Origin: Antarctobacter albus
Lineage (GTDB): Bacteria; Pseudomonadota; Alphaproteobacteria; Rhodobacterales; Rhodobacteraceae
Direction: 5' to 3'
Assembly: GCF_900101505.1 (NCBI RefSeq)
Contig: NZ_FMZI01000014.1
Location: forward strand, 1 to 64,000
DNA: 64,000 bases
Position numbers and translations under genes: made by a program
Shown here: positions 50,257 through 59,397 of the stretch, one piece after another
Numbering within the stretch: position 1 is the first letter of the stretch
Layout: every line of letters starts with the position of its first letter
The notes under the pieces: model-generated
What the model was told of the DNA's origin: nothing
The model's input: the letters and a program-made list of their open reading frames with translations, nothing else
The model's database searches: none

Positions 50257-50927
50257 TCGGGCGTATCGCGGGGCGGATCGTCTACCACGGCGAGGATCAT
50301 GTGCTGATCGACGTGCAGGGCGTCGGCTACGTCGTCTATTGCAGCGACCGGGTGCGCGTGGGTCTGCCCGGCGCCGGCGAAGCCGCGGCGCTGTATACCG
50401 ATCTGCTGGTGCGTGAGGACCTGCTACAACTGTTCGGCTTTCCGACGCTGGTGGAAAAGGAATGGTTCCGCCTGCTGCTGTCGGTGCAGGGCGTGGGCGC
50501 CAAGGCGGCGTTGGCGATCCTGGGCACGCTTGGTCCAGACGGGGTCAGCCGCGCGCTGGCGCTGGGCGACTGGACGGCGATCAAGGCGGCCAAGGGGATC
50601 GGCCCCAAGACCGCGCAGCGCGTCGTGAACGAGCTGAAGGACAAGGCACCCGCCATCATGGCAATGGGCGTCAGCGACCCCCTCGGGGACGACCCGCAGG
50701 CTGCCTCCGCCGAGGTGATCGAGACGTCGCCTGCTCCCGATGCCCCCCGCAAGGCGCCGCCGCGCCGGTCCAGCGCGCAGGCCGAGGCGCTTTCTGCGCT
50801 CGGCAACCTGGGCTACGGCCCCTCCGAGGCCGCCGGTGCCGTGGCCGAGGCCGCGGGCGCCGAGCCGGAGGCCGACACTGCCGCCCTGATCCGCGCGGCG
50901 TTGAAGCTATTGGCGCCGAAGGGGTAA
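50253..50927 (+). CDS. ruvA: Holliday junction branch migration protein RuvA
   Basis: A 224-residue junction-binding subunit. The N-terminal OB fold starts [30 protein letters not shown]. HhH motifs lie in the centre ([20 protein letters not shown] and [20 protein letters not shown]). The C-terminal RuvB-contact domain ([21 protein letters not shown]) follows an Ala/Pro-rich linker. Overlapping ruvC and spaced three bases from ruvB, it is translationally coupled. Confidence 0.97.
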   Translation: MIGRIAGRIVYHGEDHVLIDVQGVGYVVYCSDRVRVGLPGAGEAAALYTDLLVREDLLQLFGFPTLVEKEWFRLLLSVQGVGAKAALAILGTLGPDGVSRALALGDWTAIKAAKGIGPKTAQRVVNELKDKAPAIMAMGVSDPLGDDPQAASAEVIETSPAPDAPRKAPPRRSSAQAEALSALGNLGYGPSEAAGAVAEAAGAEPEADTAALIRAALKLLAPKG

Positions 50928-50930
50928 GGG

Positions 50931-51965
50931 ATGGACATGAGCGATCCTGACCCCACCCTGCGCCCCGATCCCCTGCCGGAGGACCGCGACCGCGCGTTGC
51001 GTCCTCAGATGCTGGAGGATTTCATAGGCCAGGCCGAGGCGCGGGCGAACCTGCGTGTCTTCATCCAGAGCGCGCGCTCGCGCGGCGAGGCAATGGACCA
51101 CACGCTGTTCCACGGCCCCCCGGGCCTGGGCAAGACGACGCTGGCGCAGATCATGGCGCGGGAACTTGGGGTCGGCTTTCGCATGACTTCGGGTCCGGTT
51201 CTGGCCAAAGCAGGCGATCTTGCGGCGATCCTGACCAACCTCGAACGCAACGACGTACTGTTCATCGACGAGATTCACAGGATGAATGCCGCCGTCGAGG
51301 AAGTTCTGTACCCGGCGATGGAAGACTACGAGCTGGACCTCGTGATCGGCGAGGGACCGGCGGCGCGCACGGTGAGGATCGAGTTGCAACCCTTCACGCT
51401 TGTCGGTGCAACCACGCGGCTGGGCCTGCTTACCACGCCCCTGCGCGACCGTTTCGGCATCCCGACGCGGCTGAATTTCTACACCATCCCCGAGCTTGAA
51501 ACCATCGTCGCGGGCAATGCGTCCAAGCTGGGCGTGCGGATGGAGGGCGACGGCGCGCTGGAGATCGCGCGCCGGTCACGCGGCACGCCCCGGATCGCCG
51601 GACGGCTGCTCCGTCGCGTGGTGGATTTCGCCGTGGTCGAAGGCGGTGGCGTGGTCAGTCGCGCCCTGGCCGACAATGCGCTGACCCGGCTGGGGGTCGA
51701 CAGCCTGGGGCTGGACGGGGCCGACAGACGTTACCTGATGCTGATGGCCGAGAATTACGGCGGCGGTCCCGTGGGGATCGAGACACTCTCGGCGGCACTG
51801 TCGGAAAGCCGTGACGCGTTGGAGGAGGTCGTGGAACCCTACCTCCTGCAACAGGGTCTCATCAGCCGCACGCCGCGCGGGCGGATGCTGGCGCAGAAGG
51901 CCTGGAAACACCTTGGACTCGCTGCCCCGGTGCCACCGGGACAAAGCGACCTTTTCGAGGGCTGA
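50931..51965 (+). CDS. ruvB: Holliday junction branch migration helicase RuvB
   Basis: A 344-residue AAA+ motor. Walker A is [12 protein letters not shown] (about residue 65), Walker [11 protein letters not shown] (about 113), sensor 1 [19 protein letters not shown] and the arginine finger in the same segment. The C-terminal winged helix includes [31 protein letters not shown]. It completes the ruvCAB set. A hairpin over its stop codon (GGGCTGACG with CGTCAGCCC) spans the convergent junction with the next gene. Confidence 0.97.
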   Translation: MDMSDPDPTLRPDPLPEDRDRALRPQMLEDFIGQAEARANLRVFIQSARSRGEAMDHTLFHGPPGLGKTTLAQIMARELGVGFRMTSGPVLAKAGDLAAILTNLERNDVLFIDEIHRMNAAVEEVLYPAMEDYELDLVIGEGPAARTVRIELQPFTLVGATTRLGLLTTPLRDRFGIPTRLNFYTIPELETIVAGNASKLGVRMEGDGALEIARRSRGTPRIAGRLLRRVVDFAVVEGGGVVSRALADNALTRLGVDSLGLDGADRRYLMLMAENYGGGPVGIETLSAALSESRDALEEVVEPYLLQQGLISRTPRGRMLAQKAWKHLGLAAPVPPGQSDLFEG

Positions 51966-51967
51966 CG

Positions 51968-52375
51968 TCAGTCCGTCAGCCCCGCAGCCTCGCGCAGGCG
52001 GGTGGCCAGCTCCCGGACCTCGTCTGCGGTAAAGCCGCCGGTGACCTGCAAGGCCCCGCCTAGGATCGGTTGCGCCACCACCGCGTTCCAGACAGGCTCA
52101 CCGTCCAGTGTCAGTGCGATCTGCTGGCCGACGGCCTCCTTGGTCATGCTGGCAAGGACTGGCGCGCTGTCGGCGCAGAGCGACAGGTTGATCGTGGGCT
52201 GGCCGCTTTGCGTGAAAGAGGGGCTGGCATCGGCAAGGGCGACGACCTCGGTCCGGTCGCCTGCCGCCAGGGCTATGCGACCCGCGTCATTGCTGTTGCA
52301 AATGGCAAGTGCGGGGGTGGCGGCGGCAAAGACGAAGGCGCTCACCAGGCTGAGCATGGTGCGTCGGCTGTGCAT
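51968..52375 (-). CDS. Exported protein with SecDF P1 head-like domain
   Basis: A 135-residue exported protein. The start at MHSRRTMLSLVSAFVFAAATPALA gives a proper signal peptide; the longer frame to 52576 is not credible. The C-terminal half (QQIALTLDGEPVWNAVVAQPILGGALQVTGGFTADEVRELATRL) resembles the P1 head subdomain of SecD, which contacts exported chains in the periplasm. The rest of SecD is absent, so it is a stand-alone domain of unknown role. Two cysteines (AICNSND, SLCADSA) could form a disulfide. Confidence 0.78.
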   Translation of the reverse strand: MHSRRTMLSLVSAFVFAAATPALAICNSNDAGRIALAAGDRTEVVALADASPSFTQSGQPTINLSLCADSAPVLASMTKEAVGQQIALTLDGEPVWNAVVAQPILGGALQVTGGFTADEVRELATRLREAAGLTD

Positions 52376-52541
52376 GGGGTCTCTCCTCTGCGTTCCAATA
52401 TGACATGGGGAGCGGACGCCGGACGGCCAAGCCGCGGGCCGGTCGGGTAAACCCGACCTTGCAGGGGCAGTTTGCCTTTCGGGTCGTTTTCGGGCAGGTC
52501 GCGGCAAAGCGCTATTCCACGACGTGAAAAGGACAGCCGGC

Positions 52542-53189
52542 ATGACCCAGGACATGACCCCCGAAGAGATCGCCACGCTCTTTACGCGGTCGGACGGCAG
52601 CTATCTTTGCGCACGCTGGGGGCGCCCGCTGGCGCCGATCGTCTTTGGTGTCGAAGAGGCGACCCTGCAGGTGGTCAAGGGCGCCTTCGAGGCGGTCTGC
52701 ACGCTGGCCGGGCACAAGATGGCGGAAACCGACCCCGAGCTTGGGGCCAATGTCATGGTCTTCTTCTTCCGCGACTGGGCGGAATTGCTGGAGGTGCCGG
52801 ATCTCGACCGCCTGATCGAGGGGCTGGGTCCGCTGGTCGACCGCCTGCAGGGCGCAGAGGCGAACCAGTACCGGGTGTTCCGGTTCGATGCCGATGGCGG
52901 GATCAAGGCCTGTTTCGTCTTCCTGCGGATGGACGGCGAACTGACCAAGGTTCCGGCAGAGACGCTGGCGCTGAGCCAGGTGGTGCAGACCATCCTCCTG
53001 TGGTCCGACAGGGCCTTTGCCGACCGCTCTCCGCTGGCGCAGGTCGAGGGCGGGCGGGTGATCCTGCGGCCGGATCTGGCGCAGGTGATCCGCGCGGCCT
53101 ATGACCCGGTTCTGCCGGTGGCCGCGACAGACCCGAGCCACGCCCTGCGGCTGGCGGCCCGGATCGCGGCCGGGCGGGGGACGCAATAG
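52542..53189 (+). CDS. Conserved protein of unknown function
   Basis: A 215-residue soluble protein with no signal peptide or membrane helix. ATG 52542 follows AAGGA with eight bases; a GTG at 52524 is less likely. Visible features are EEIATLFTRSDGSYLCARWGRPLAPIVFGVE, VMVFFFRDWAELLEVPDLDRL and VFRFDADGGIKACFVFLRMD. I recall no domain name. Transcribed rightward, divergent from the SecDF-head-like gene. Confidence 0.75.
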   Translation: MTQDMTPEEIATLFTRSDGSYLCARWGRPLAPIVFGVEEATLQVVKGAFEAVCTLAGHKMAETDPELGANVMVFFFRDWAELLEVPDLDRLIEGLGPLVDRLQGAEANQYRVFRFDADGGIKACFVFLRMDGELTKVPAETLALSQVVQTILLWSDRAFADRSPLAQVEGGRVILRPDLAQVIRAAYDPVLPVAATDPSHALRLAARIAAGRGTQ

Positions 53190-53347
53190 GCTGCCCTGAC
53201 GCGGGCAAGGCAGAAGTGCATGAGAAATCAATTTCTTGCGATGTTGGCTTCGCCTTTTGGCAAGAATTGGCCATGATCCGCTTGGCGGATCTGCGCCCTT
53301 GCGAGATGGGGCATCCGGGCGCATCCTGATCCCCGGAGGGGAGCGCC

Positions 53348-53734
53348 ATGACGATAGAATACCAAGAGGATGACGCCACCAAGGTGGTCGAATTCCACAT
53401 CACGGGCCACATCAGCCACGCGGATTATGCGCCGCTGGTGGACAGGCTGCAGGACTTCATCGACCGTAACGGGACTGTGCGGATGATCGAGGTGGTCGAA
53501 CATTTCCCGACCTTCGATCCGTCGATCCTGATCCCGGGGCTGAAATTCGATATCCGCAATATCCGCTACATCACCCATGTCGCCGTCGTGTCGGACATGG
53601 GCTGGATCAGCCCGGTGGTGAAGGCCGCTGGCGCACTGATTTCGACGAAGATCCGGACCTTCGGCATGGCGGAACTGGAGGCGGCGCGGGACTGGGTCCG
53701 CAGCGCCGATCCGGAGGGCGACGCAGCAGGCTGA
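53348..53734 (+). CDS. STAS/SpoIIAA-like protein
   Basis: A 128-residue protein of the SpoIIAA-like (STAS-fold) group. VEFHITGHISHADYAPLVDRLQDFIDR and the later HVAVVSDMGWISPVVKAAGAL followed by ISTKIRTFGMAELEAARDWV match the family pattern. Such proteins bind small hydrophobic ligands or act in signalling; the function is unknown. SD GGAGGGG is strong. It is convergent to trpS and followed by palindromic sites at 53750-53795. Confidence 0.86.
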   Translation: MTIEYQEDDATKVVEFHITGHISHADYAPLVDRLQDFIDRNGTVRMIEVVEHFPTFDPSILIPGLKFDIRNIRYITHVAVVSDMGWISPVVKAAGALISTKIRTFGMAELEAARDWVRSADPEGDAAG

Positions 53735-53749
53735 GCCACCGCGAGATTT

Positions 53750-53795
53750 GTACGTTTTGTACAAAACGTACGGCGAAATCGGCATTTTGTACAAA
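53750..53795. promoter_or_regulatory. Two TTTTGTACAAAA-type palindromes, 30 bp apart
   Basis: A perfect 22-bp palindrome (53750-53771) has the core TTTTGTACAAAA at 53755-53766. A second core, TTTGTACAAA, lies at 53786-53795 with centres 30 bases apart. Downstream on the plus strand come GATATA (53856-53861) and AGGAGG (53861-53866), but no open frame follows. The sites look like a dimeric repressor or activator operator; the regulator is not identified. Confidence 0.5.
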
Positions 53796-53872
53796 CCGGC
53801 AAGGTCCCGTTAACCTTCGCGTCGCGGGATCCTGCTGTCTGGCCGTCAGCCACCCGATATAGGAGGCACGAG

Positions 53873-53893
53873 GTCCCGGGTCAGGCCCGGGAC
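53873..53893. repeat. REP-like palindrome, copy 2 (GTCCCGGG stem)
   Basis: GTCCCGGG (53873-53880) and CCCGGGAC (53886-53893) around TCAGG match the element at 20178-20198, including the preceding CGAG. It lies 21 bases past the trpS stop. Confidence 0.7.
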
Positions 53894-53914
53894 AGGCGGT
53901 TTCGAAATCGGCCC

Positions 53915-54943
53915 TTAGCGGACCATGCCCACGATCTCGTAGGTCTTCTCCATGATCGGCGCGGCGATCTCGCGGGCGCGTTCGGAGCCGTTCCGCAGGA
54001 TCGTGTCGATCTGTGCGGGGTCGGCGGTCAGGCGCTTCATCTCGGAGGAGATCGGTTCCAGCTTGGCCACCGCCAGGTCCGCCAGCGCGGGCTTGAAGGT
54101 GCCGAACTGCTGGCCGCCATGTTCCGCGATCACCTGCTCGACCGAGAGATCGGCGATTGCCGCGTAGATGTTGACCAGGTTGCGCGCCTCGGGACGCTCT
54201 GCCAGCCCCTCGACGCTTTCAGGCAGCGGCTCGGGGTCGGTCCGGGCCTTGCGGATCTTCTGCGCGATGGCATCGGCATCGTCGGTCAGGTTGATGCGGC
54301 TCATGTCCGAAGGATCGGACTTGGACATCTTCTTGGTGCCGTCGCGCAGGCTCATGACCCGGGTGGCGGTGCCTTCGATCACCGGCTCGGTGATCGGGAA
54401 GAAATCGACGCCGAAATCATTGTTGAACTTGATGGCGATGTCGCGGGTCAGTTCCAGGTGCTGTTTCTGGTCCTCGCCCACCGGCACATGGGTGGCGTGG
54501 TAGACAAGGATGTCCGCCGCCATCAGCGCGGGATAGGCGAACAGGCCCAGGGAGGCGTTCTCCTGGTTCTTGCCGGCCTTGTCCTTCCACTGGGTCATGC
54601 GTTTCATCCAGCCCATGCGGGCGACGCAGTTGAAGATCCAGGCCAGTTCGGCGTGGGCCGCGACCTGGCTCTGGTTGAAGAGGATCGACTTTTCCGGATC
54701 GACGCCGGAGGCGATGAAGCCCGCGGTCAGCTCGCGTGTCTGGCGGCGCAGTGCCTCGGGGTCCTGCCAGACGGTGATCGCATGCATGTCGACCATGCAG
54801 AAGATGGACTGGATCCCCGCCGTCTGGCTGTCCGCAAAGCGTTTCAGTGCGCCCAGGTAGTTGCCCAGGTGCAGGTTGCCCGAAGGCTGGATGCCCGAAA
54901 AGACGCGCGGCGTGAAGGCGGCATTGGGCTGAGACTCGGACAT
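53915..54943 (-). CDS. trpS: Tryptophanyl-tRNA synthetase
   Basis: A 342-residue class I aminoacyl-tRNA synthetase charging tRNA-Trp. The HIGH-type motif is [17 protein letters not shown] (about residue 18), and KMSKSDPSD lies near residue 209. [25 protein letters not shown] and the [40 protein letters not shown] region are typical. Length matches the bacterial family. A short GGGGAA SD precedes the ATG. Confidence 0.97.
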   Translation of the reverse strand: MSESQPNAAFTPRVFSGIQPSGNLHLGNYLGALKRFADSQTAGIQSIFCMVDMHAITVWQDPEALRRQTRELTAGFIASGVDPEKSILFNQSQVAAHAELAWIFNCVARMGWMKRMTQWKDKAGKNQENASLGLFAYPALMAADILVYHATHVPVGEDQKQHLELTRDIAIKFNNDFGVDFFPITEPVIEGTATRVMSLRDGTKKMSKSDPSDMSRINLTDDADAIAQKIRKARTDPEPLPESVEGLAERPEARNLVNIYAAIADLSVEQVIAEHGGQQFGTFKPALADLAVAKLEPISSEMKRLTADPAQIDTILRNGSERAREIAAPIMEKTYEIVGMVR

Positions 54944-55017
54944 TGATGTTCCCCTGTGGAAATTCCTGCGCGGCTGGCTTACCCATGCCGCCGGACACCG
55001 TCAAGAAAGAGGTCCCC

Positions 55018-55701
55018 ATGACGCACCCGCATAACGAGGCCCCGGTCAACCCGCTGCCGCCGGTGGTGGCGGCGCTGTTCCTTGTGCTGGCGGGGATCGA
55101 ACTGACCCTTTGGCTGGGCGGACAGGGCATCGTCGGCGGCCCCGGTGCAGTCGGCTGGCGGACCTCGGCGATCGAGACCTATGCTTTTTCGGGGCGGGCT
55201 TTCGACTGGATGCTGGAGACGGGACAATACCCGCCCGAGCACCTGTTGCGGCTGGTGGCCTACCTGTTCCTGCATCCCAGTTTCAGCCACGGGCTGTTCA
55301 GCATGGTGATCCTGCTGGCGATGGGCAAGATCGTGGCGGAATCCGTCGGCTCTCTGGTCTTCGTCGCGGTGTTCTTTGTGTCCGGGATCGTCGGGGCGGT
55401 GGGCTTTGGCCTGTTCAGCGACGATCCCTGGCTGGTGGGCGCCTTTCCCGGTGTCTACGGGCTGATCGGCGGGTTCACCTTCCTGCTCTGGGTGCGGCTG
55501 GGGAAAGAGGGCGCGCCGCAGGTGCGGGCCTTTGCCCTGATCGGGATGCTGCTGGCGGTGCAACTGGTCTTTGGCATGTTGTTCGGGGGCGGCAGCGACT
55601 GGATTGCCGACGTGGTGGGCTTTGCCACCGGGTTCGCTCTGACCGTCGTGCTGGCACCCGGCGGCGTGGCGCGGGTGCTGGAGCGTATCCGGCGCCGCTA
55701 G
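55018..55701 (+). CDS. Rhomboid-family membrane protein lacking the catalytic Ser-His dyad
   Basis: A 227-residue protein with six predicted helices in the rhomboid order. The pocket helix reads LVGAFPGVYGLIGGFTFLLW where active rhomboids have GxSG, so the Ser is missing. The last helix reads IADVVGFATGFALTV, with Asp where the catalytic His should precede the xxGxxxG pattern. It is therefore probably an inactive rhomboid (pseudoprotease) with a regulatory or quality-control role. SD AGAGG precedes ATG 55018. It is divergent from trpS. Confidence 0.82.
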   Translation: MTHPHNEAPVNPLPPVVAALFLVLAGIELTLWLGGQGIVGGPGAVGWRTSAIETYAFSGRAFDWMLETGQYPPEHLLRLVAYLFLHPSFSHGLFSMVILLAMGKIVAESVGSLVFVAVFFVSGIVGAVGFGLFSDDPWLVGAFPGVYGLIGGFTFLLWVRLGKEGAPQVRAFALIGMLLAVQLVFGMLFGGGSDWIADVVGFATGFALTVVLAPGGVARVLERIRRR

Positions 55702-55708
55702 GCGTGGT

Positions 55709-56992
55709 TCAGAACAGGTCGTCGGGCAGCAGGCTGCGACCGGGGGTGCCTGTGGAGACGCGCAGGGCCGGGCCACGTGCGGCCCAGGTGGCGGCGCGGT
55801 CCGGGTCCCCGGACAGGCCGGCGCCCAGGTGGGCCAGCAGGGACCTTGTCAGGCTCTCGTCGCGGACCAGGGCCGCCGCCTCGCTGTTCCAGCGGCAGGC
55901 GCGGCGGGTCAGCGTCTGTGAGCCGATGACGGTGGCGCCGTCCACCAGGCACAGCACGCCCTCGGCCTGCGGATCGGCAACCAGCGCGAGGCGGTCGCCA
56001 TAGGCATGTCGCAGGCGGGTCAGCGCGGCGCCCTGAAGGGCGGCGGCGCGGACATCGTCCCATGTGCCCTGCGTCTCGGGGGGCAGCAGCAGGATCAAGT
56101 GCAGTTCCGGGGGCCGCGCGGCCTGTTCCAGCGCCTGTGTCAGGCCGTCGTGGCAAAGAGCGCCGGTGCGGATCAGGATGCGCCGCTGGGCATGGCTGAA
56201 CAGACGGATCAGGGCCGGTTCGGCGTCGTTGGCAAGCGTGCGGGGGGCAAACCCGCGCGCGGGGCGCGACAGGGTCCGCAGCAGGCGCAGGTCATCGCGG
56301 CTTTGCGGGCGGGAGGGGCTGTCCAGCGCGCTGGCCGGGGCGGCGAGGCTGGCGCCGGTCTTGAGCGCATCGGCCCAGCAATCGGCGAAATGGCCCCGCA
56401 GGGCGCCGCAGAAATCATCGTCCGCGATCTGCAGGCCTATGACAGAGGCGGCATCTGTCCCGAGCTCCGGCCCGCCGATCACGGCATTGGCGCCATCGGC
56501 CAAGGCAAACCCCTGATGGATACCGGCGGGGCGGGGGTTGGCCCCGTCCTGGACAAGGGCGCGCTGGACCGGGGTCAGGCGCGCAGGGTCCTCGGCCCGG
56601 AGTGCGGTCAGTGCGGGGCCAAGGCGGCGGCGCAACAGGGCACCGCGCAGGCCGTGCGCCACATGTCCATGCGGGGCACAAACCAGTTGCGCGCTGCCCT
56701 GCAGGACATCGGCAAGGCCCGAGACCCGGCGCCAGGCGGCGCGGTGGGCCTGCACGGCCAGCAGGGGATCGGGATCGGGTACAAGGATGCGCAGCGACAG
56801 ACCGCGCCGGGACAAGAGCGCCAGCAGGTCGCCCCAGGTCTCGAGCCCGCGTTCGCGCAACTCCGGCAGGACCAGCGGCCTGTCGGGTGCAAGGCGCGGC
56901 AGGCAGAGCAGCAGCTCTGACCGGGTGCTGGCGGCAAGGGTTTCGAGCGCGGCGGCCGTCTCGTCGGCAGAGAGCAGCGCGCGCACTGTCAT
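55709..56992 (-). CDS. Phospholipase D-like protein with degenerate HKD motifs
   Basis: A 427-residue protein with two PLD-type halves. The first half has IHQGFALADGANAVIGGPELG, an HxKxxxxD-like site with Gly instead of Lys. The second has GVLCLVDGATVIGSQTLTRRACRWNSEAAALV, lacking His and Lys but keeping the D...GSxT and N-x-E parts. Typical PLD and cardiolipin synthases need intact HKD pairs, so hydrolysis is doubtful. It overlaps the upstream murJ gene end by four bases and is presumably co-expressed with it. Confidence 0.78.
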   Translation of the reverse strand: MTVRALLSADETAAALETLAASTRSELLLCLPRLAPDRPLVLPELRERGLETWGDLLALLSRRGLSLRILVPDPDPLLAVQAHRAAWRRVSGLADVLQGSAQLVCAPHGHVAHGLRGALLRRRLGPALTALRAEDPARLTPVQRALVQDGANPRPAGIHQGFALADGANAVIGGPELGTDAASVIGLQIADDDFCGALRGHFADCWADALKTGASLAAPASALDSPSRPQSRDDLRLLRTLSRPARGFAPRTLANDAEPALIRLFSHAQRRILIRTGALCHDGLTQALEQAARPPELHLILLLPPETQGTWDDVRAAALQGAALTRLRHAYGDRLALVADPQAEGVLCLVDGATVIGSQTLTRRACRWNSEAAALVRDESLTRSLLAHLGAGLSGDPDRAATWAARGPALRVSTGTPGRSLLPDDLF

Positions 56993-58536
56993 GCGCGGGA
57001 CCGTTTGAACATCGCCTTGATCTCGGCCAGGCGGAAGGCGCCAAGGGCCTGCCCGGCGACGCCGTAGGTGAGGATGCCCATGCCGATCAGCCCGGCAAGC
57101 ACGGCCAGCCGCAGGTAGGGCAGGGCCAGCCAGGGGGTCAGGACGATGTTCAGCCCCCAGAGCACCGCGCCCATGACCAGCGAGGCCGCCACGATGCGCC
57201 AGAGCCTCTGGCGGAAACGGTCATCGAAATGCGCCACCTCGCCCATCGCCTTGGCGCCACGCGCCAGTTGCCAGACCATGACCCAGCCCGCCAGCGTGGT
57301 GGCGATGGCGGGGGCAAGCCAGCCGATCACCGGCGCCAGCCCGATGGCCACGGCTGCGTTGATCACCATAGCCCAGACCGCGAAACGGAACGGGCTGCGC
57401 GTGTCCTCGCGCGCGAAGTAGAGCGGTTGCAGCACCTTCTGCAGCACGAAGGCGGGCAGGCCGAGGCCGTAGATCGCCACCGCCACGGCGATGGCGGCGC
57501 TGTCATTGGCCGTGGTGGCGCCACGTTCGAAGAGGACCGAAACCATCGGCAGCGGTATCGCCACCAGCGCCACGGCGGCGGGCACGGTCAGCGCAAGGCT
57601 CAGTTCGCCCGCGCGGGAAAAGGCGTTGCGCGCGCCGCTGTCGTCCTGCGCTTTCAGGCGGCGCGACAGGTCGGGCAGCAACACGATGCCCACGGCGATG
57701 CCCACCACGCCCAGCGGCAACTGGTACAGCCGGTCGGCGGCATAGAGCCAGCCCACCGCCTTGTCGAAATGGCTGGCGACCTGCTGGCCCACCAGCAGGT
57801 TGATCTGCATCACCCCGCCTGCCAGCGCGGCAGGCACCGCGATCACCACGAGCCGCTTCATGTCCGGTGTCAGGCGCGGGCGCCCGGGACGGATGCGCAC
57901 GCCCGCGCGGTCGGCGGCCACCCAGACCAGCGCCAGCTGCGCCACACCCGCCACGGGCACCGCCCAGATCAGGTATTGCACCACGTCCCCGCCAAGCGCC
58001 GCCCCCATCCCCATCGCCAGGCAGACAAGGATGTTCAGCAGCACGGGCGCGGCGGCGGCAGCGGCGAAATGGCCGGTCGCATTCAGCGCGCCGGAGAACA
58101 GTGCCGCCAGCGAGATCAGCAGGATATAGGGAAAGACCACCCGCCCGAAGCCCACGGTCAGGTCAAAGCGCGCATCCCCGGCAAAGCCGCCCGCGGTGGC
58201 CCAGACCAGCGCCGGCATGAAGATCATCGCCAGCGCGGTCAGCGCCAGCAGCACCGTGGCCAGCCCGTTGAGCGCGTCGCGGGCGAAGATCAGCGGGTCT
58301 TCCTCGCCTTCGTATTTCTTGGAAAACAGCGGCACGAAGGCGGCGTTGAAGGCACCCTCGGCAAAGAAGCGGCGAAAGAGGTTGGGCAGGCGAAAGGCCG
58401 CGACAAAGGCATCCATCACCGGGCCGGGGCCGATCAGGGCGAGGATCATGACCTCGCGGACGACACCCAGAACCCGGCTCATCAGAGTCCAGAAGCCGAC
58501 GGTCATGACACCGGCGACAAGGCGGATGGGTTTCAT
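56989..58536 (-). CDS. murJ: Lipid II flippase MurJ
   Basis: A 515-residue MOP-superfamily membrane protein with about 14 helices that flips lipid II for peptidoglycan synthesis. It has the conserved N-terminus AGVMTVGFWTLMSRVLGVVREVMIL, GPVMDAFVAAFRLPNLFRRFFAEGAFNAAFVPLF and, later, LPLGVVGIAVGIVLLPDLSRRL. Start 58536 (MKPIRLVAG) fits the family; upstream frame to 58710 is not coding. Its stop overlaps the PLD-like start. Confidence 0.95.
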   Translation of the reverse strand: MKPIRLVAGVMTVGFWTLMSRVLGVVREVMILALIGPGPVMDAFVAAFRLPNLFRRFFAEGAFNAAFVPLFSKKYEGEEDPLIFARDALNGLATVLLALTALAMIFMPALVWATAGGFAGDARFDLTVGFGRVVFPYILLISLAALFSGALNATGHFAAAAAAPVLLNILVCLAMGMGAALGGDVVQYLIWAVPVAGVAQLALVWVAADRAGVRIRPGRPRLTPDMKRLVVIAVPAALAGGVMQINLLVGQQVASHFDKAVGWLYAADRLYQLPLGVVGIAVGIVLLPDLSRRLKAQDDSGARNAFSRAGELSLALTVPAAVALVAIPLPMVSVLFERGATTANDSAAIAVAVAIYGLGLPAFVLQKVLQPLYFAREDTRSPFRFAVWAMVINAAVAIGLAPVIGWLAPAIATTLAGWVMVWQLARGAKAMGEVAHFDDRFRQRLWRIVAASLVMGAVLWGLNIVLTPWLALPYLRLAVLAGLIGMGILTYGVAGQALGAFRLAEIKAMFKRSRA

Positions 58537-58604
58537 GGGCGTGCTCGCTTGCTGCTCTGGTCCCTCGCTTAGCCGAAAGGGCCGAAGGGCGGAAGGGGCG
58601 TGGA

Positions 58605-58706
58605 TCAGAGCAGCGTCCGCATCAGCGCGATGGCTATTGCGGCGCCGACGGTCGGGCGGCCGCTGTGATAGCCCTGTGCCGCTTTGTCGTGCGGACCCCC
58701 TGTCAT
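58605..58706 (-). CDS. 33-residue ORF with a strong ribosome-binding site
   Basis: The ORF starts MTGGPHDKAAQGYHSGRPTV and ends GAAIAIALMRTLL. AAGGAGG stands five to six bases before its ATG, as good as any SD in this window, and it lies 68 bases upstream of murJ in the same direction. It has a hydrophilic Gly/His start and a short hydrophobic end, too short to be a confident membrane helix. It is either a real small protein or a leader peptide for murJ. Confidence 0.5.
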   Translation of the reverse strand: MTGGPHDKAAQGYHSGRPTVGAAIAIALMRTLL

Positions 58707-58917
58707 GCAAAGCCTCCTTTTCAATTCACCTTGGTCAATGGGGCCACAGCCCAATTGATGCGGCATCGCAAGTCAACCCCGGACCCTTTCGAGACATCGG
58801 GTCCGGTCATCGGTGAAAAAAGCCAAGGGGAAGCGGGTTGATTTATCGGGTAGAGTTCCGGCAGGATTAATCAACCGGAGTGATGATCCGGTGCTGCCCA
58901 ATATCTCGTGACGGGTG

Positions 58918-59397
58918 ATGTCGCTGGTTGCCCCTGAAGTCACCCCAAAAGGTCGTGTTCGCGTGCCAGTCACTTTCGAGGTCCTGCCCGGGTTCAACCT
59001 GGTACTCGTGCATTTCCGCGGAGAGGTCGGGACCGAAGAGCATATCGAGTCCTTTCTCGAATATGCGGCGCATCCGCTTTACGACCGGCATCAGCACGCT
59101 CTGGTGGACATGGCAGACTGTACGCTGCACGACGCCTATTTCGCGGATATGCAGCGGCTGGCCTACCGGCTGAAGGGCTATTACGCGGAGCGCGATCATG
59201 CCTCGCGCACCTCGGTATATGCGCCGGGCGACGTGGTCTATGGCATGTCGCGGATGTACCAGTCGATCACCGACGGCCTCAGCCCCTGGGAAACCGGGGT
59301 CTTTCGCACTCGGGACGAGGCGATGGCATTCGTGGACGTCGCCCCCGAAAGCCCGCAGGGCGCAAGCCTGCGGGCGATCTGGAACGCGGGCCGTTAG
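58918..59397 (+). CDS. Conserved protein of unknown function
   Basis: A 159-residue soluble protein (MSLVAPEVTPKGRVRVPVTFE start; an adjacent GTG at 58915 is equivalent). FEVLPGFNLVLVHFRGEVGTEEHIESFLEYAAHPLYDR followed by HALVDMADCTLHDAYFADMQRLAYRL suggests an alpha/beta STAS-like fold, but this is only a resemblance. The stop overlaps the convergent glnD stop by three bases. Confidence 0.75.
   Translation: MSLVAPEVTPKGRVRVPVTFEVLPGFNLVLVHFRGEVGTEEHIESFLEYAAHPLYDRHQHALVDMADCTLHDAYFADMQRLAYRLKGYYAERDHASRTSVYAPGDVVYGMSRMYQSITDGLSPWETGVFRTRDEAMAFVDVAPESPQGASLRAIWNAGR

Noticed and set aside
51955-51985. Hairpin over the ruvB stop codon as a terminator
   Set aside because: The GGGCTGACG/CGTCAGCCC stem is real, but there is no T-tract on either strand and it overlaps both stop codons, so termination is not supported.
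56602-58572. A 656-codon rightward frame opposite murJ
   Set aside because: It is His/Arg/Gln-rich shadow sequence; murJ on the other strand is unambiguous.
58836-58876. GGTTGATT/AATCAACC inverted pair as an operator
   Set aside because: The arms are separated by about 25 bases, and an 8-bp match at that distance is not convincing.
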